Shown: piece by piece, positions 17,140-25,558 of the stretch
Layout of the letters: each line of letters starts with the position of its first letter
How positions within the stretch are numbered: the first letter of the stretch is position 1
Assembly: GCA_965267435.1 (NCBI GenBank)
Contig: OZ253960.1
Coordinates: 6,696,001-6,760,000, forward strand
Source of the DNA: JAWPMT01 sp965267435
GTDB taxonomy: Bacteria; Bacteroidota; Bacteroidia; Cytophagales; Cyclobacteriaceae
Reading direction: 5' to 3'
Length of the DNA stretch: 64,000 nucleotides
Translations under genes and position numbers: made by a program
The notes under the pieces: generated by a model
The model's database searches: none
What the model saw: the letters and a program-made list of their open reading frames with translations, nothing else
What the model was told of the DNA's origin: nothing

Positions 17140-19014
17140 ATGAATTATCTGTCGGCTGAGGGCCTTTCCAAGAGCTATGACGAGCGCGAACTATTCAAGG
17201 ACTTGACCTTTGGGATCGATCAGGGTCAAAAGGTCGCATTGGTAGGGGTCAACGGCTGTGGCAAATCCACACTCATGAAGATCATCGCCGGGCTCGAAAA
17301 CGCCGACGCGGGGGTGGTCTCTTTTCGCAAGGGCCTCACGGTGGCTATGCTACCCCAAAATCCCGACTTTAACGATGAGGACAGAGTGGTGGAGGCAGTC
17401 TTCGACGGAGAGCATGAGGTACTCGACCTGATTCGCGACTACGAAGTGGCCTTGCAGAAGTCTGAGAAGGATCCGGCCAATGCGCCGGATTTGACACCTT
17501 TATTGGAGCGGATGGATGCTCTCAACGCCTGGGAGTACGAGAGCGATGTGAAGCAGGTGCTAGGAAAACTCGGCATTCATGACTTTGACCAGTTGCTGGG
17601 CACAATGTCAGGGGGCCAACGTAAGCGGGTAGCCCTGGCAAAGGCGCTGGTCTTGAAGCCAGACTTTCTCATCCTCGACGAGCCGACCAACCACCTCGAT
17701 CTGGAGGTGATCGAATGGCTCGAAGAGTTCCTGGCGACGGCGAATCTCACGCTACTGATGGTTACACATGACCGCTACTTCCTGGATCGGGTGACGAATG
17801 AGATTGTCGAGATCGATGAGGGCCAACTCTTCAAGTACAAAGGCAACTACAGTGCTTTCCTGGAAAAGAAACGCGAACGAGAGGAGATGGAGCAGGCGAC
17901 CGTGGCGAAGGCTCGCAACCTATACAAGAAGGAGCTCGAGTGGATGCGCCGCCAGCCTAAAGCGCGAGGGACCAAGGCCAAATACCGTATCGACGCCTTT
18001 CATGACCTGGAGAAAACGGCGTCGAAAAACCTTGAGAAAGCCGAAATGCAGGTGAAACTGCAGAGCGAACGCCAAGGGAAAAAGATTCTGGAAATACAGA
18101 AAGTATCGAAGGCCTTTGAGGGACGTCAGCTGATTCGAGATTTCGAGTACGTTTTCAAACGGCGCGATCGAATTGGGATCGTGGGGCCAAACGGGGTAGG
18201 CAAGTCTACTTTGCTGAAGCTTATCGCTGGGGAGATCAAAGCCGATGCTGGTGAGCTCGACTTCGGCATCAATACGAAAATAGGACACTACACGCAGGAA
18301 GAGCAGCAGTTTGACCCTGGCAAGCGGGTCCTCGATATTGTGCAGGAGGTAGCAGAGTCCATCCAATTGGCGGATGGGTCTGAGGTCTCAGCGTCGCAAC
18401 TCCTCAATCAGTTTTTGTTCCCTCCCAAGATGCAGTACAACGTAGTAGGTAAGCTGAGTGGTGGCGAGCGCCGGAGGCTGCAGTTGTTGCGGGTACTGAT
18501 CGACAACCCGAACTTTATCATCCTTGATGAGCCGACCAACGATCTGGACATCATGACGCTCAATGTGCTGGAAGAGTATCTTGAAAAGTACGACGGCTGT
18601 CTCCTGATCGTCTCACATGACCGCTATTTCATGGACCGCCTTGTAGATCACCTGTTCGTTTTCGAGGGGAACGGCGTCATCAGGGACTTCCCCGGCAACT
18701 ACACCGATTATCGCGAGGCAGCAAAAGAGAGGCAATCGCAGATTTCAGAAGCGAAGCCCAAGGAGGCTGCCCGTGAAACTCAGAAGGTTAAGGAGAAGAA
18801 ACAGACCTTGTCTTATAAGGAGAAGCGTGAATACGAGTCCTTGGAAGGAGAAATTGCCAAACTGGAGCAGGAGAAGAAGGACCTTACGACCAAAATGAAT
18901 GCGGGCAATTCTGACTTCGAGGAATTACAGAAGCTCTCCAACCGAATTCAGGAGATTGATGATGACCTGGAGGAGAAAGAAATGCGCTGGCTGGAGCTTG
19001 ACGAGCGGGCTTAG
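17140..19014 (+). CDS. uup: ABC-F ATPase, Uup-like
   Basis: The 624-residue soluble protein has two ABC domains with no membrane segment: Walker A GVNGCGKST, signature MSGGQRKR and Walker B LDEPTNHLDLE in the first, and GPNGVGKST, LSGGERRR and LDEPTNDLDIM in the second. The inter-domain linker (about 240-310) is charged and helical (KKEREEMEQATV...KYRIDAFHDLE), as in ABC-F translation factors. A C-terminal coiled coil (about residues 530-620, KEKKQTLSYKEKREYESLEGEIAK...) identifies the Uup branch, which binds ribosomes and branched DNA. Its stop overlaps that of the convergent yaaA by 4 nt. Confidence 0.9.
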   Translation: MNYLSAEGLSKSYDERELFKDLTFGIDQGQKVALVGVNGCGKSTLMKIIAGLENADAGVVSFRKGLTVAMLPQNPDFNDEDRVVEAVFDGEHEVLDLIRDYEVALQKSEKDPANAPDLTPLLERMDALNAWEYESDVKQVLGKLGIHDFDQLLGTMSGGQRKRVALAKALVLKPDFLILDEPTNHLDLEVIEWLEEFLATANLTLLMVTHDRYFLDRVTNEIVEIDEGQLFKYKGNYSAFLEKKREREEMEQATVAKARNLYKKELEWMRRQPKARGTKAKYRIDAFHDLEKTASKNLEKAEMQVKLQSERQGKKILEIQKVSKAFEGRQLIRDFEYVFKRRDRIGIVGPNGVGKSTLLKLIAGEIKADAGELDFGINTKIGHYTQEEQQFDPGKRVLDIVQEVAESIQLADGSEVSASQLLNQFLFPPKMQYNVVGKLSGGERRRLQLLRVLIDNPNFIILDEPTNDLDIMTLNVLEEYLEKYDGCLLIVSHDRYFMDRLVDHLFVFEGNGVIRDFPGNYTDYREAAKERQSQISEAKPKEAARETQKVKEKKQTLSYKEKREYESLEGEIAKLEQEKKDLTTKMNAGNSDFEELQKLSNRIQEIDDDLEEKEMRWLELDERA

Positions 19015-19787
19015 GCAGGCTTACCGTCGCGCTTAAATGCCAACTTGTTATCCGAAGATTCGGAGGGATCGAAGTAGTAGCCTTCGTAGTTGAAGTCTTT
19101 CAGATCCGCTGGATCGCTGACGCGATGGTCGATGAAGTACCGGGACATGTAGCCTCGCGCTTTCTTCGCATAAAAGGAGATGATCTTATACTGACCATCC
19201 TTCAGGTCTTTGAACTCCACATCGATGATGCGCCCCTTGACGTTCTTTCTGTTCACGGCCGTGAAGTACTCAACAGAAGCCAGGTTGAGGAGGATATCGT
19301 CTCCTTGTTCCGCCAGGTCCTGATTTACAAGGTCTGTGATCTTGTCGGACCAGTAGTCGTACAGGGTTTTGTAGTCATCGAAAGCGAGCTTGGTACCCAT
19401 CTCCAGACGATACGGCTGTATCAGGTCCAGAGGACGCAGTAGTCCATACAGGCCGCTGAGGATACGAAAGTGCTTTTGAGCAAAGTCCATGGATTCGGGA
19501 TCCAGTTCGTCCGCTTTCAATCCCTGGTACACATCACCCTGGAAGGCCAAAACACACGGTTGAGAATTCGCGCGGTTGTGGTCAGGCGTGAAGGAATGAT
19601 AGCGCGCGACATTCAGTTCGGCCAGCTTATCGCTGATGCTCATCAGCTTCTTCACCTCTGGAGCCTCTTTGGTGCGCATGACGTCGATGAGTTTCTCTGT
19701 TTTGTCAAGCACACGGGGCTGGGTCGTCTGCACATCGTGTTGCGTTTCAAAATCCAGGCTTTTGGCGGGAGAGACTATTGCGATCAT
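19011..19787 (-). CDS. yaaA: Peroxide stress protein YaaA
   Basis: The 258-residue protein opens with MIAIVSPAKSLDFE and continues with the family core QPCVLAFQGDVYQGLKADEL, then ILSGLYGLLRPLDLIQPYRLEMGT. The C-terminal part carries SYFIDHRVSDPADLKDFNYEGY-like residues. This is YaaA (DUF328), a DNA-binding protein that limits free intracellular iron and oxidative DNA damage in E. coli. Length and motifs match the family and there is no signal peptide. The gene stands alone; its 3' end overlaps uup by 4 nt on the opposite strand. Confidence 0.93.
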   Translation of the reverse strand: MIAIVSPAKSLDFETQHDVQTTQPRVLDKTEKLIDVMRTKEAPEVKKLMSISDKLAELNVARYHSFTPDHNRANSQPCVLAFQGDVYQGLKADELDPESMDFAQKHFRILSGLYGLLRPLDLIQPYRLEMGTKLAFDDYKTLYDYWSDKITDLVNQDLAEQGDDILLNLASVEYFTAVNRKNVKGRIIDVEFKDLKDGQYKIISFYAKKARGYMSRYFIDHRVSDPADLKDFNYEGYYFDPSESSDNKLAFKRDGKPA

Positions 19788-19870
19788 ATCTTCTAACTAT
19801 TACCTCTTCGTACTTTCAACACGCAAGGATATAGAAGGTTCATGATGGCTCGAAAACATGGGGCTAGAAT

Positions 19871-20128
19871 TTACTTTCCGCCCTTGCAGTCTGCCAACGC
19901 TTGTTGTGACCGAATGGCTTCGGCTTGTGCAGCGAGGGCGTTCACTTTCTCAATTTCCGCTTGCCGCTCGGCCTTGGCCTTTTGCTCCAGTGCCATTTTC
20001 ACATTTTGGTTGCCAACAAACATTGCCTCCTTCGCGTAGCCCGATTGGATTTGGGCATAGACTACAAAGAATGCATTGGAGAGGAGGAGGACCACAATGG
20101 CGATCCAGTAGTAGACTTTGTTTTTCAT
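19871..20128 (-). CDS. Tiny membrane-anchored coiled-coil protein, paralogue A
   Basis: I start at ATG 20128 (MKNKVYYWIAIVVLLLSNAF), because the GTG codon just before it is absent from the paralogue's pattern. The 85-residue protein has one N-terminal hydrophobic helix (residues 8-25) followed by a Q/A/E/K-rich predicted coiled coil. It ends with ALADCKGGK, a single Cys near the C-terminus. The adjacent gene at 20216-20494 has the same layout and the same first 40 residues, so this is a tandem duplication. The upstream sequence is also similar (see findings). The mature part likely faces the periplasm; function is unknown. Confidence 0.7.
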   Translation of the reverse strand: MKNKVYYWIAIVVLLLSNAFFVVYAQIQSGYAKEAMFVGNQNVKMALEQKAKAERQAEIEKVNALAAQAEAIRSQQALADCKGGK

Positions 20129-20215
20129 CACTTGGGGGTTAGCGGAACTTTAAGATCCATAAAAGGTCGTTGGTAGGCTCGAACGTATAGTTGCCTGGTT
20201 AGAAGAACGGGGTAT

Positions 20216-20494
20216 TTATTTGCTTCCCTCACAGTCCCTTAGTGCCTGTTGCGCTTGCATGGCTTCGGCCTGCGCTGCCAGGGCGCTTTCCTGCGCTACC
20301 TGGGCTTGCTGGGCAGCGAGAATGGCCTGCTGCTCCGCCTGGACTTGCAGTTCAGCTGCCAGTGCCGCGCTCTGCTGGGCTTCTTCCATCGCTTCGCGTG
20401 CATACCCTCCTTGGATTTGTGCGGTTACCACGAAAAATGCATTGGAGAGGACCAGAACCACAATGGCAACCCAGTAGTATAATTTGTTTTTCAT
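20216..20494 (-). CDS. Tiny membrane-anchored coiled-coil protein, paralogue B
   Basis: The ATG at 20494 starts MKNKLYYWVAIVVLVLSNAF, which aligns with paralogue A without gaps. A longer frame exists upstream but its translation is not protein-like. The 92-residue product has a hydrophobic helix (residues 8-25), then IQGGYAREAMEEAQQSAALA and a long Ala/Gln/Glu coiled coil, and ends in ALRDCEGSK with one Cys. It is longer than A mainly by extra A/Q/E repeat units. The two genes lie 87 bp apart in the same direction. No partner was recognised; a structural or envelope spacer role is only a guess. Confidence 0.7.
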   Translation of the reverse strand: MKNKLYYWVAIVVLVLSNAFFVVTAQIQGGYAREAMEEAQQSAALAAELQVQAEQQAILAAQQAQVAQESALAAQAEAMQAQQALRDCEGSK

Positions 20495-20659
20495 GATTTG
20501 AAGGTTAGTGATCCTTAAGATACGAAAAAGGCCGCAAGCATGGTCCGAAGACAAGGCACATCCCGATGGTATCGGGAGCAGCGTGGGGTCGAGGGGCCGC
20601 CGGCTGAGGAATGCGCGAGGGGGGAAGTGGGATGGCTTGGCGCTAAGGCTGCGCGCCAC

Positions 20660-20694
20660 AAAAAAGAGTAAGGGCCGGCTTATCCGCCGACCCT
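20660..20694 (-). terminator. Candidate intrinsic terminator after the YceI-TPR gene
   Basis: On the minus strand a 9-bp stem with one mismatch (arms at 20694-20686 and 20679-20671, loop of 6) lies 12 nt after the stop of the YceI-TPR gene. It is followed by ACTC and then TTTTTT at 20665-20660. Confidence 0.5.
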
Positions 20695-20705
20695 CTTTCA
20701 ACATC

Positions 20706-21686
20706 TTATAAATGTCTCAATATCTCCCTGGCGTTGGTATTCGCCGGATCCATCGCCAGCGCTTTGCGAAACAGTTCTTCGGCCTCCTCTCTGCGATCCA
20801 GCCGAAGGAGTGCCTCCCCCAGAGAGTCATAAACATTGGCTTCCTCAGGGAACTCCTCGGCGTTGCGGTTGAAGACCGTCGCAGCGTCCTCCACCTTGTC
20901 TTCCTTGAGTAGCATGTAGCCGACTATATTGAGGGCGCCGGAGTTAATGTCCATCGTGTCCTTCATCAGCTCAAACTGCGTAAATGCTGCTTCCATTCCG
21001 GAATCATTGTACGCCTGGTAAATGTGATGCTGGGGGCTGCGAGGATTGCGCAGCCAGTTGCTGAAGTTGCGCTGCTTAATCTGCTTGCCGAGGATGCTAA
21101 ACTCTATCTCGACTTCTTCTGACAATGCCGCCAATTCTGCTTTGGCTTTGTCCCACCGGCTGCTGATTACATTGTAGTCGCGGCGATTGAGCGTGTAGGA
21201 TCCGAAGAAGATCACCTGATCATCTCCCCGGCCATCTTTTACCACCCCAATGGGCTTAGCCAATTCCATGGTGATTTCTTTTGTCACGTCCTTGAGGGTG
21301 AGGTCGCCAGTCAACATGAGCTTGTCGCCATCCATGCGCGCCGAAGAGCTGACAAAGGTGATGGCGGGAAACTTCTCCACGTGAAACCATCCTTCCGACT
21401 TGAGGTCCCCATCGCGCCAATCGTGGTTGGTGTCAATGGACTCGGTGCCGATTCGTAACGTGACGGAGGTCCGCTCAGGATGGTCCTCATCAAAGCGGAT
21501 CGTGCCGCCAAAGTCCCCGAAGCTGCCTTGCACCTTGGAGTAACCCATGTAGATGATGGTGAAACTGACGTAGGAGTGACTGGTCTCGATCGGAAATATT
21601 TGATCGATGGAGAAGTCTTCCTGTGCGCTTGCCGATGCCCAAATATGGAGCGCCATCACGGCTGTAAGTATGTTATTTCGTCTCAT
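20706..21686 (-). CDS. Secreted YceI domain fused to C-terminal TPR repeats
   Basis: The N-terminal signal peptide (MRRNNILTAVMALHIWASASAQ) is followed by a YceI domain (residues about 25-200: YVSFTIIYMGYSKVQGSFGDFGG, GTESIDTNHDWRDGDLKSEGWF, LTGDLTLKDVTKEIT). YceI domains are lipocalin-like barrels that bind amphiphilic or isoprenoid molecules in the periplasm. Residues about 225-326 add a TPR-like segment, with three helical repeats including AFTQFELMKD, AATVFNRNAEEFPEEANVYDSLGEAL and EEAEELFRKALAMDPANTN. I infer that the TPR part mediates protein contact. The fusion is uncommon, as most YceI proteins are single-domain. It is followed by a likely terminator. Confidence 0.8.
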   Translation of the reverse strand: MRRNNILTAVMALHIWASASAQEDFSIDQIFPIETSHSYVSFTIIYMGYSKVQGSFGDFGGTIRFDEDHPERTSVTLRIGTESIDTNHDWRDGDLKSEGWFHVEKFPAITFVSSSARMDGDKLMLTGDLTLKDVTKEITMELAKPIGVVKDGRGDDQVIFFGSYTLNRRDYNVISSRWDKAKAELAALSEEVEIEFSILGKQIKQRNFSNWLRNPRSPQHHIYQAYNDSGMEAAFTQFELMKDTMDINSGALNIVGYMLLKEDKVEDAATVFNRNAEEFPEEANVYDSLGEALLRLDRREEAEELFRKALAMDPANTNAREILRHL

Positions 21687-21709
21687 TTATTTTGAAGGTT
21701 TTTGAGACG

Positions 21710-21735
21710 AAAAAACCCCTCTATTTCTTTGGGTT
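21710..21735 (-). terminator. Weak candidate terminator after the AraC gene
   Basis: On the minus strand AACCC (21735-21731) and GGGTT (21718-21714) form a short stem around a 12-nt loop and are followed by TTTT. It sits 38 nt after the stop of the AraC-family gene. Confidence 0.3.
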
Positions 21736-21772
21736 CGACAATCCCTATAAAGATTGACGTTTTTGTGGGTGG

Positions 21773-22921
21773 CTAGGCCGACTTTTTGAACTGTGAGGGG
21801 GTCATGCCTACATGTCTTTTGAAAGCATTGTTGAAGGACGTCTTGTTGTTGAAGCCCACCTCAAAGGCGATCTGCAGGAGCGACTTGTCCGACTGGTCGG
21901 TGATGCGCTGTTTGGCGGCCTCCACGCGGTACTGGTTGATGAGGTCGAAGAAGTTTTGCTGCAGGCTTTCGTTGATCACTTGTGAGAGGTGGTGCACAGA
22001 GACATCGAGATGCTCGGCGAGGTCATTGAGCCGCAGCTCGCGCTGGGTGTAGAGTTCCTCTTCCTCCAAGGCCTTCTTCAGTTTTGCCAGATACTCTTCT
22101 GCGATCGCTGGTGACAGACTGGATTTTTTATAGCGATGATCGCTCTCGGACTTAGGCAATTGACTCTTGAAGAAGAGCTGAGGGTATCGCAGTGCCTGGT
22201 AGGTCAGCAGGTAGATGCTGACCGAGATAGGGATGACGAACAGGTAGTCCGTCGGTCGGCGATATGCCTTGGTCTGGAACTGGTAAATCACGTAGGCACC
22301 CACTATGAGTACCGCGCCGATGGCGACCCAGTGGAAGACCCTTTGCCACTGCAACGTGGCAATGTCGATATGGGTGTATTCTTCCTTGAGGCCTTCTTGG
22401 GTTTGACTGATCAGTCGCAGCGACATCCACGAGTAGCCAGCCACGTAGAAGAACTGTCCCAGGGCGATGGCACCATAGACATACTGGAAGGGAGTGATCG
22501 GATCGGAGTTCCATGAGTCAAACACCGTCAGCATGCCATAGTGTACGGCGCGATTGGTGACCAACTCTTCGTGGAACAAGGGGATCACCAACCAAAACAG
22601 GATAAATGGTAAAAAATTGAGGGCGTCCCGCTTAGTGAACTGGAAGTCAGCGAGGATGCTGGACCTTGTGTAGAGATACAGCAAAGGTCCCAAGGCAAGC
22701 CATGATCCATAGCGTGTGCCATAGAAAATGTTCAAACCAACCTCCCATGGATTGCGAATGGAGTGAAACTCGAGCTGGTACCAAACCAGCAACAGTAAGA
22801 TGAGTACCAGAATGAGTCTTGCTGGCCGGTTTCTACTCTCTATCGCCGCGAAGGACACTACGAGGAAGATCACCTGTGCGATGGTGATCACTAAAAGCGT
22901 AGAGGCAAGGTCGAATCTCAT
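21773..22921 (-). CDS. 7TM membrane-anchored AraC-family transcriptional regulator
   Basis: The 382-residue protein has an N-terminal half of about seven transmembrane helices (starting LVITIAQVIFLVVSFAA and ending YLFVIPISVSIYLLTYQALRY). The C-terminal AraC/XylS domain has two helix-turn-helices: LNDLAEHLDVSVHHLSQVINE, then SLLQIAFEVGFNNKTSFNNAFKRHVGMTPSQF. The last segment is the conserved second HTH signature. Such regulators sense a ligand at the membrane and bind promoters directly. It starts 17 nt after the DUF1080 stop, so the two genes may be one operon. A relative with a degenerate HTH is at 9606-10745. Confidence 0.9.
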   Translation of the reverse strand: MRFDLASTLLVITIAQVIFLVVSFAAIESRNRPARLILVLILLLLVWYQLEFHSIRNPWEVGLNIFYGTRYGSWLALGPLLYLYTRSSILADFQFTKRDALNFLPFILFWLVIPLFHEELVTNRAVHYGMLTVFDSWNSDPITPFQYVYGAIALGQFFYVAGYSWMSLRLISQTQEGLKEEYTHIDIATLQWQRVFHWVAIGAVLIVGAYVIYQFQTKAYRRPTDYLFVIPISVSIYLLTYQALRYPQLFFKSQLPKSESDHRYKKSSLSPAIAEEYLAKLKKALEEEELYTQRELRLNDLAEHLDVSVHHLSQVINESLQQNFFDLINQYRVEAAKQRITDQSDKSLLQIAFEVGFNNKTSFNNAFKRHVGMTPSQFKKSA

Positions 22922-22938
22922 CCTAAGAGACTAACAAG

Positions 22939-23625
22939 CTACTTCCCCAGTTCCCGGATTTTCACATTACGAAATGCCACACGACCACCCCAGTCCTGTA
23001 GGGCGATCCTGCCTGTCTGTGCCTTGCCAAAGGCTGGACCACCGAATCCTTTCTCGGCAATGAGTGCGTCCCATTCCGGCCCATTCACAGGGAAGCGCAC
23101 CACCTCCACGTCGTTGAATCGCAGAAATCCCTCGTTGTTCGTCTGATCAATGTGAAGAAGGTAATGATTCCACTCATTCGCTGGCTTGCTCACAATCGAA
23201 GAAGGCGCCATAAGTCCATACAGCGATCCGGCGCGGTTGATGTCTCCCCGCTGCTCTATGTACTCCGTATATCCATCGTCGAGGATCTGTATTTCCGGCC
23301 CTGTGGTGTAGGCATGTTCGTATTCATCACTTTCCTGCACCGCCCAGAAGAGACCGGAGTTGCCATTTTTGGAAATGAGCCACTCCAGCGACAGCTCAAA
23401 ATCCGTGTACTCTTTGTTGGTCACAAGACTTGAGTTGCGAGCTGCAGTTCGCTTGGCCGGGTCAAAGGCGATCACGCCCTGATCCACGTACCATCCATTG
23501 TAGCCTTCTTCGACGCCATAGGCATGCCAGCCGTCAAGGTTCTCTCCATTGAAGAGGTCCTGCCAGCCGTCGTCAGAACAGCCAGCAAATAGGAGGGCAG
23601 CGCAGATTGGAAGTAGTTTCTTCAT
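22939..23625 (-). CDS. DUF1080 (3-keto-disaccharide hydrolase-like) lipoprotein
   Basis: I use the ATG at 23625 (MKKLLPICAALLFAGCSD); a longer upstream frame adds 11 residues before the signal peptide. Cys16 of FAGC is the lipidation site. The mature protein has the DUF1080 jellyroll pattern: GWQDLFNGENLDGWHAYG, then TDFELSLEWLISKNGNSGLFW, EIQILDDGYTEY and GRIALQDWGGRVAFRNVKIREL. Members hydrolyse or bind 3-keto-glycosides and related sugars. The protein probably sits at the outer membrane. Its start lies 31 nt from the divergent cytochrome c gene. Confidence 0.9.
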   Translation of the reverse strand: MKKLLPICAALLFAGCSDDGWQDLFNGENLDGWHAYGVEEGYNGWYVDQGVIAFDPAKRTAARNSSLVTNKEYTDFELSLEWLISKNGNSGLFWAVQESDEYEHAYTTGPEIQILDDGYTEYIEQRGDINRAGSLYGLMAPSSIVSKPANEWNHYLLHIDQTNNEGFLRFNDVEVVRFPVNGPEWDALIAEKGFGGPAFGKAQTGRIALQDWGGRVAFRNVKIRELGK

Positions 23626-23656
23626 ATCAACAAATTTGGCTGAGTAATTTAGCGAC

Positions 23657-24130
23657 ATGAAGCACGCCCTGCCTTACTTTCTGCTCATTTTCCTACTCGT
23701 GGCCTGTGGCTCCAAAAAGCAACCTGGCGACGACTTCAGCTTTGAGGATACTGCCGAAGATAAGGAGGGAACAAGCCTAGCATCACAACATGTGGACCTC
23801 GTCAACAAGGGGGTAGGTCCGATCACCGAGGTCACGCTAGCGGAAGAGATTGACACCGCGCTGGTGGCTCGAGGTACGGCCATGTACGAGGAGAGATGCC
23901 TGGTTTGTCACAAACCGAAGGAGAACTTCATTGGTCCGGCCCCTGCGGGCATTCTGCAGCGCCGCACCCCTGAGTGGGTCATGAACATGATCCTCAATCC
24001 GGGCAAGATGATCAAAGAGGACAGCCTCGCTCAGGCCCTGTTCATGGAGTACAATGGCTCACCCATGTCGGACATGCAGTTGACTGAAGAGGACGCCCGA
24101 GCTGTACTGGAGTATTTCAGGACATTGTAG
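23657..24130 (+). CDS. c-type cytochrome lipoprotein
   Basis: A lipoprotein signal (MKHALPYFLLIFLLVACGSKK, Cys17) precedes a short acidic linker and one cytochrome c domain. The heme site is CLVCH, residues about 80-84, in ARGTAMYEERCLVCHKPKENF. A likely distal Met ligand is in MSDMQLTEEDARAVLEYF or NPGKMIKEDS. The mature domain of about 120 residues is the usual single-heme size. It is an electron carrier at the outer face of the membrane. It is divergent from the DUF1080 gene, so both promoters must lie inside neighbouring coding sequence or in the 31 bp between them. Confidence 0.88.
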   Translation: MKHALPYFLLIFLLVACGSKKQPGDDFSFEDTAEDKEGTSLASQHVDLVNKGVGPITEVTLAEEIDTALVARGTAMYEERCLVCHKPKENFIGPAPAGILQRRTPEWVMNMILNPGKMIKEDSLAQALFMEYNGSPMSDMQLTEEDARAVLEYFRTL

Positions 24131-24239
24131 GGCGCCTGCCGCTCCTCGCGGGAGCGACACTCACCAGGCCTGATCCCCGGACTCGTCGCGGCACCGGGCT
24201 ATCCGCCTGTATCTTCGGCCGCGCTGCCCACGCTAATTT

Positions 24240-24313
24240 GAATTCGGAGTTTTGAATTTGGAGTTTGCTGCATTCGAAATAGAGTCAACTCAAAATTCAG
24301 AACTCAAAAATTC
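24240..24313. repeat. 27-nt imperfect inverted repeat with short loop
   Basis: Two arms of about 27 nt (24240-24266 and 24287-24313) are near-complementary (about 85 percent by eye) around a 20-nt spacer. Each arm itself is made of repeated GAATT/TTTGGAGTTT units. It lies in the gene-free 24131-24422 interval between cytochrome c and the first serine hydrolase. The rest of that interval is GC-richer and has a short hairpin GCTCC..GGGAGC at about 24141-24155; no further gene was seen. Confidence 0.6.
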
Positions 24314-24422
24314 CCCTGCCGGATACCGGCTTCTATCCCTGTCGCGAAACCCTGGCCCACACGGTTGGGTTGAGCCATAGCGATTATCTTGCCGCCGAGA
24401 CTTTCTACCAAATTCTCGTTTT

Positions 24423-25547
24423 ATGAAAAGAATTCTCTACCTGCTACTAGTCTTTGGCTTGGCCTGCAAGCCACAGCCTGACACCTCTTCCGCCACTGAC
24501 AAAGCCACCATCTATCAGTCATTCATTGACCAGCTCGTGGAGCGGGGTCAGTTCAATGGTAATGTCCTTGTCGCTGAAAAAGGGGAGGTGGTCTTCAGAG
24601 CTTCCGTTGGCTTGAATTCGGTGGAAGGCGACTCTCTTTCCATCGGTTCTCAGTTTCGGCTAGCCTCTGTTAGCAAGCAGTTCACCTGCACGGCCATCAT
24701 GCAGTTGAAAGAAAAGGGGACGCTGGCGTACGACGATTCCGTGCAGAAGTACATCCCCGAGTGGCCCTATCCAGGCACTGTACGGCAGCTGATGCATCAT
24801 ACTTCTGGCGTGCCCTCCTATGAAACTCTTTTCGACGAAAAGTGGATGCCTGAGTTGGCAGCGGACGATCCGGCCCGTTCCATGCATGGCAATGAGCACA
24901 TGGTATCGTTCATCGTGGAGCATCAGCCGGAGCCCCACTTTGAGCCTGGCGAGAAGTATGAGTACAGCAATACCGCTTATGTACTCCTTGCAACGATTGT
25001 GTCTCGTGTGTCAGGTCAACCGTTCGAAGAATACATGAGGCAGAATGTGTATCTGCCAGCGGGCATGGAAGACACTTACGTTTACAGCCCCCTACGTGAA
25101 GACCCAATGACACGTCGTGTGTATGGGTTCCGGGAGACCTCGGAAGGAGAATTAATACCCTCTGATTACCACTTTGTCAATCCAGTAGCTGGCGATGGTG
25201 GTACGTACTCTACGATTGATGATCTCTTTTCCTGGAATCAGGCCCTCTACACAGATGAGATCGTCTCGCAAGCCTCTCTGAAGGAGGCCTTCGCGCCAGC
25301 GGTTCTCAACAGTGGTGACACCAGCTGGTACGGCTTCGGGTGGGGAATTGATCCGGGAGGCCAATGGGGTAAAAGAGTATCGCATGGGGGCGGTTGGGTA
25401 GGATTTCGAACCTACATCGATCGATTGCTGGATGATGAGAGTTGTATCATCGTGCTGACAAATCACTCATCGCCCTACCTGGGCGGTGCGGTTCGTGGCC
25501 TTCGTGATATTGCAGTGGACGGCACTTATACTCTCCCGGAGCTGTAG
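24423..25547 (+). CDS. Beta-lactamase-family serine hydrolase lipoprotein (first)
   Basis: The 374-residue protein has a lipoprotein signal (FGLACKPQP, Cys15) and the three motifs of penicillin-binding serine hydrolases: S82-V-S-K85 (SxxK), Y181-S-N183 (YxN) and H321-G-G323 (KTG equivalent). The nucleophile is Ser82. It resembles class C beta-lactamase/D-Ala-D-Ala carboxypeptidase and esterase relatives rather than a classical resistance enzyme. Its probable place is the periplasmic side or the outer surface. A related hydrolase lies at 28062-29486, and an M20 peptidase is convergent 11 bp downstream. Confidence 0.9.
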   Translation: MKRILYLLLVFGLACKPQPDTSSATDKATIYQSFIDQLVERGQFNGNVLVAEKGEVVFRASVGLNSVEGDSLSIGSQFRLASVSKQFTCTAIMQLKEKGTLAYDDSVQKYIPEWPYPGTVRQLMHHTSGVPSYETLFDEKWMPELAADDPARSMHGNEHMVSFIVEHQPEPHFEPGEKYEYSNTAYVLLATIVSRVSGQPFEEYMRQNVYLPAGMEDTYVYSPLREDPMTRRVYGFRETSEGELIPSDYHFVNPVAGDGGTYSTIDDLFSWNQALYTDEIVSQASLKEAFAPAVLNSGDTSWYGFGWGIDPGGQWGKRVSHGGGWVGFRTYIDRLLDDESCIIVLTNHSSPYLGGAVRGLRDIAVDGTYTLPEL

Positions 25548-25558
25548 GGCCGATCCGT

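Noticed and set aside
20495..20704. N-terminal extension of the second coiled-coil paralogue
   Set aside because: The translated sequence is Arg/Pro/Ser-rich without a signal, and the paralogue starts at the conserved MKNK; the ATG at 20494 is preferred.
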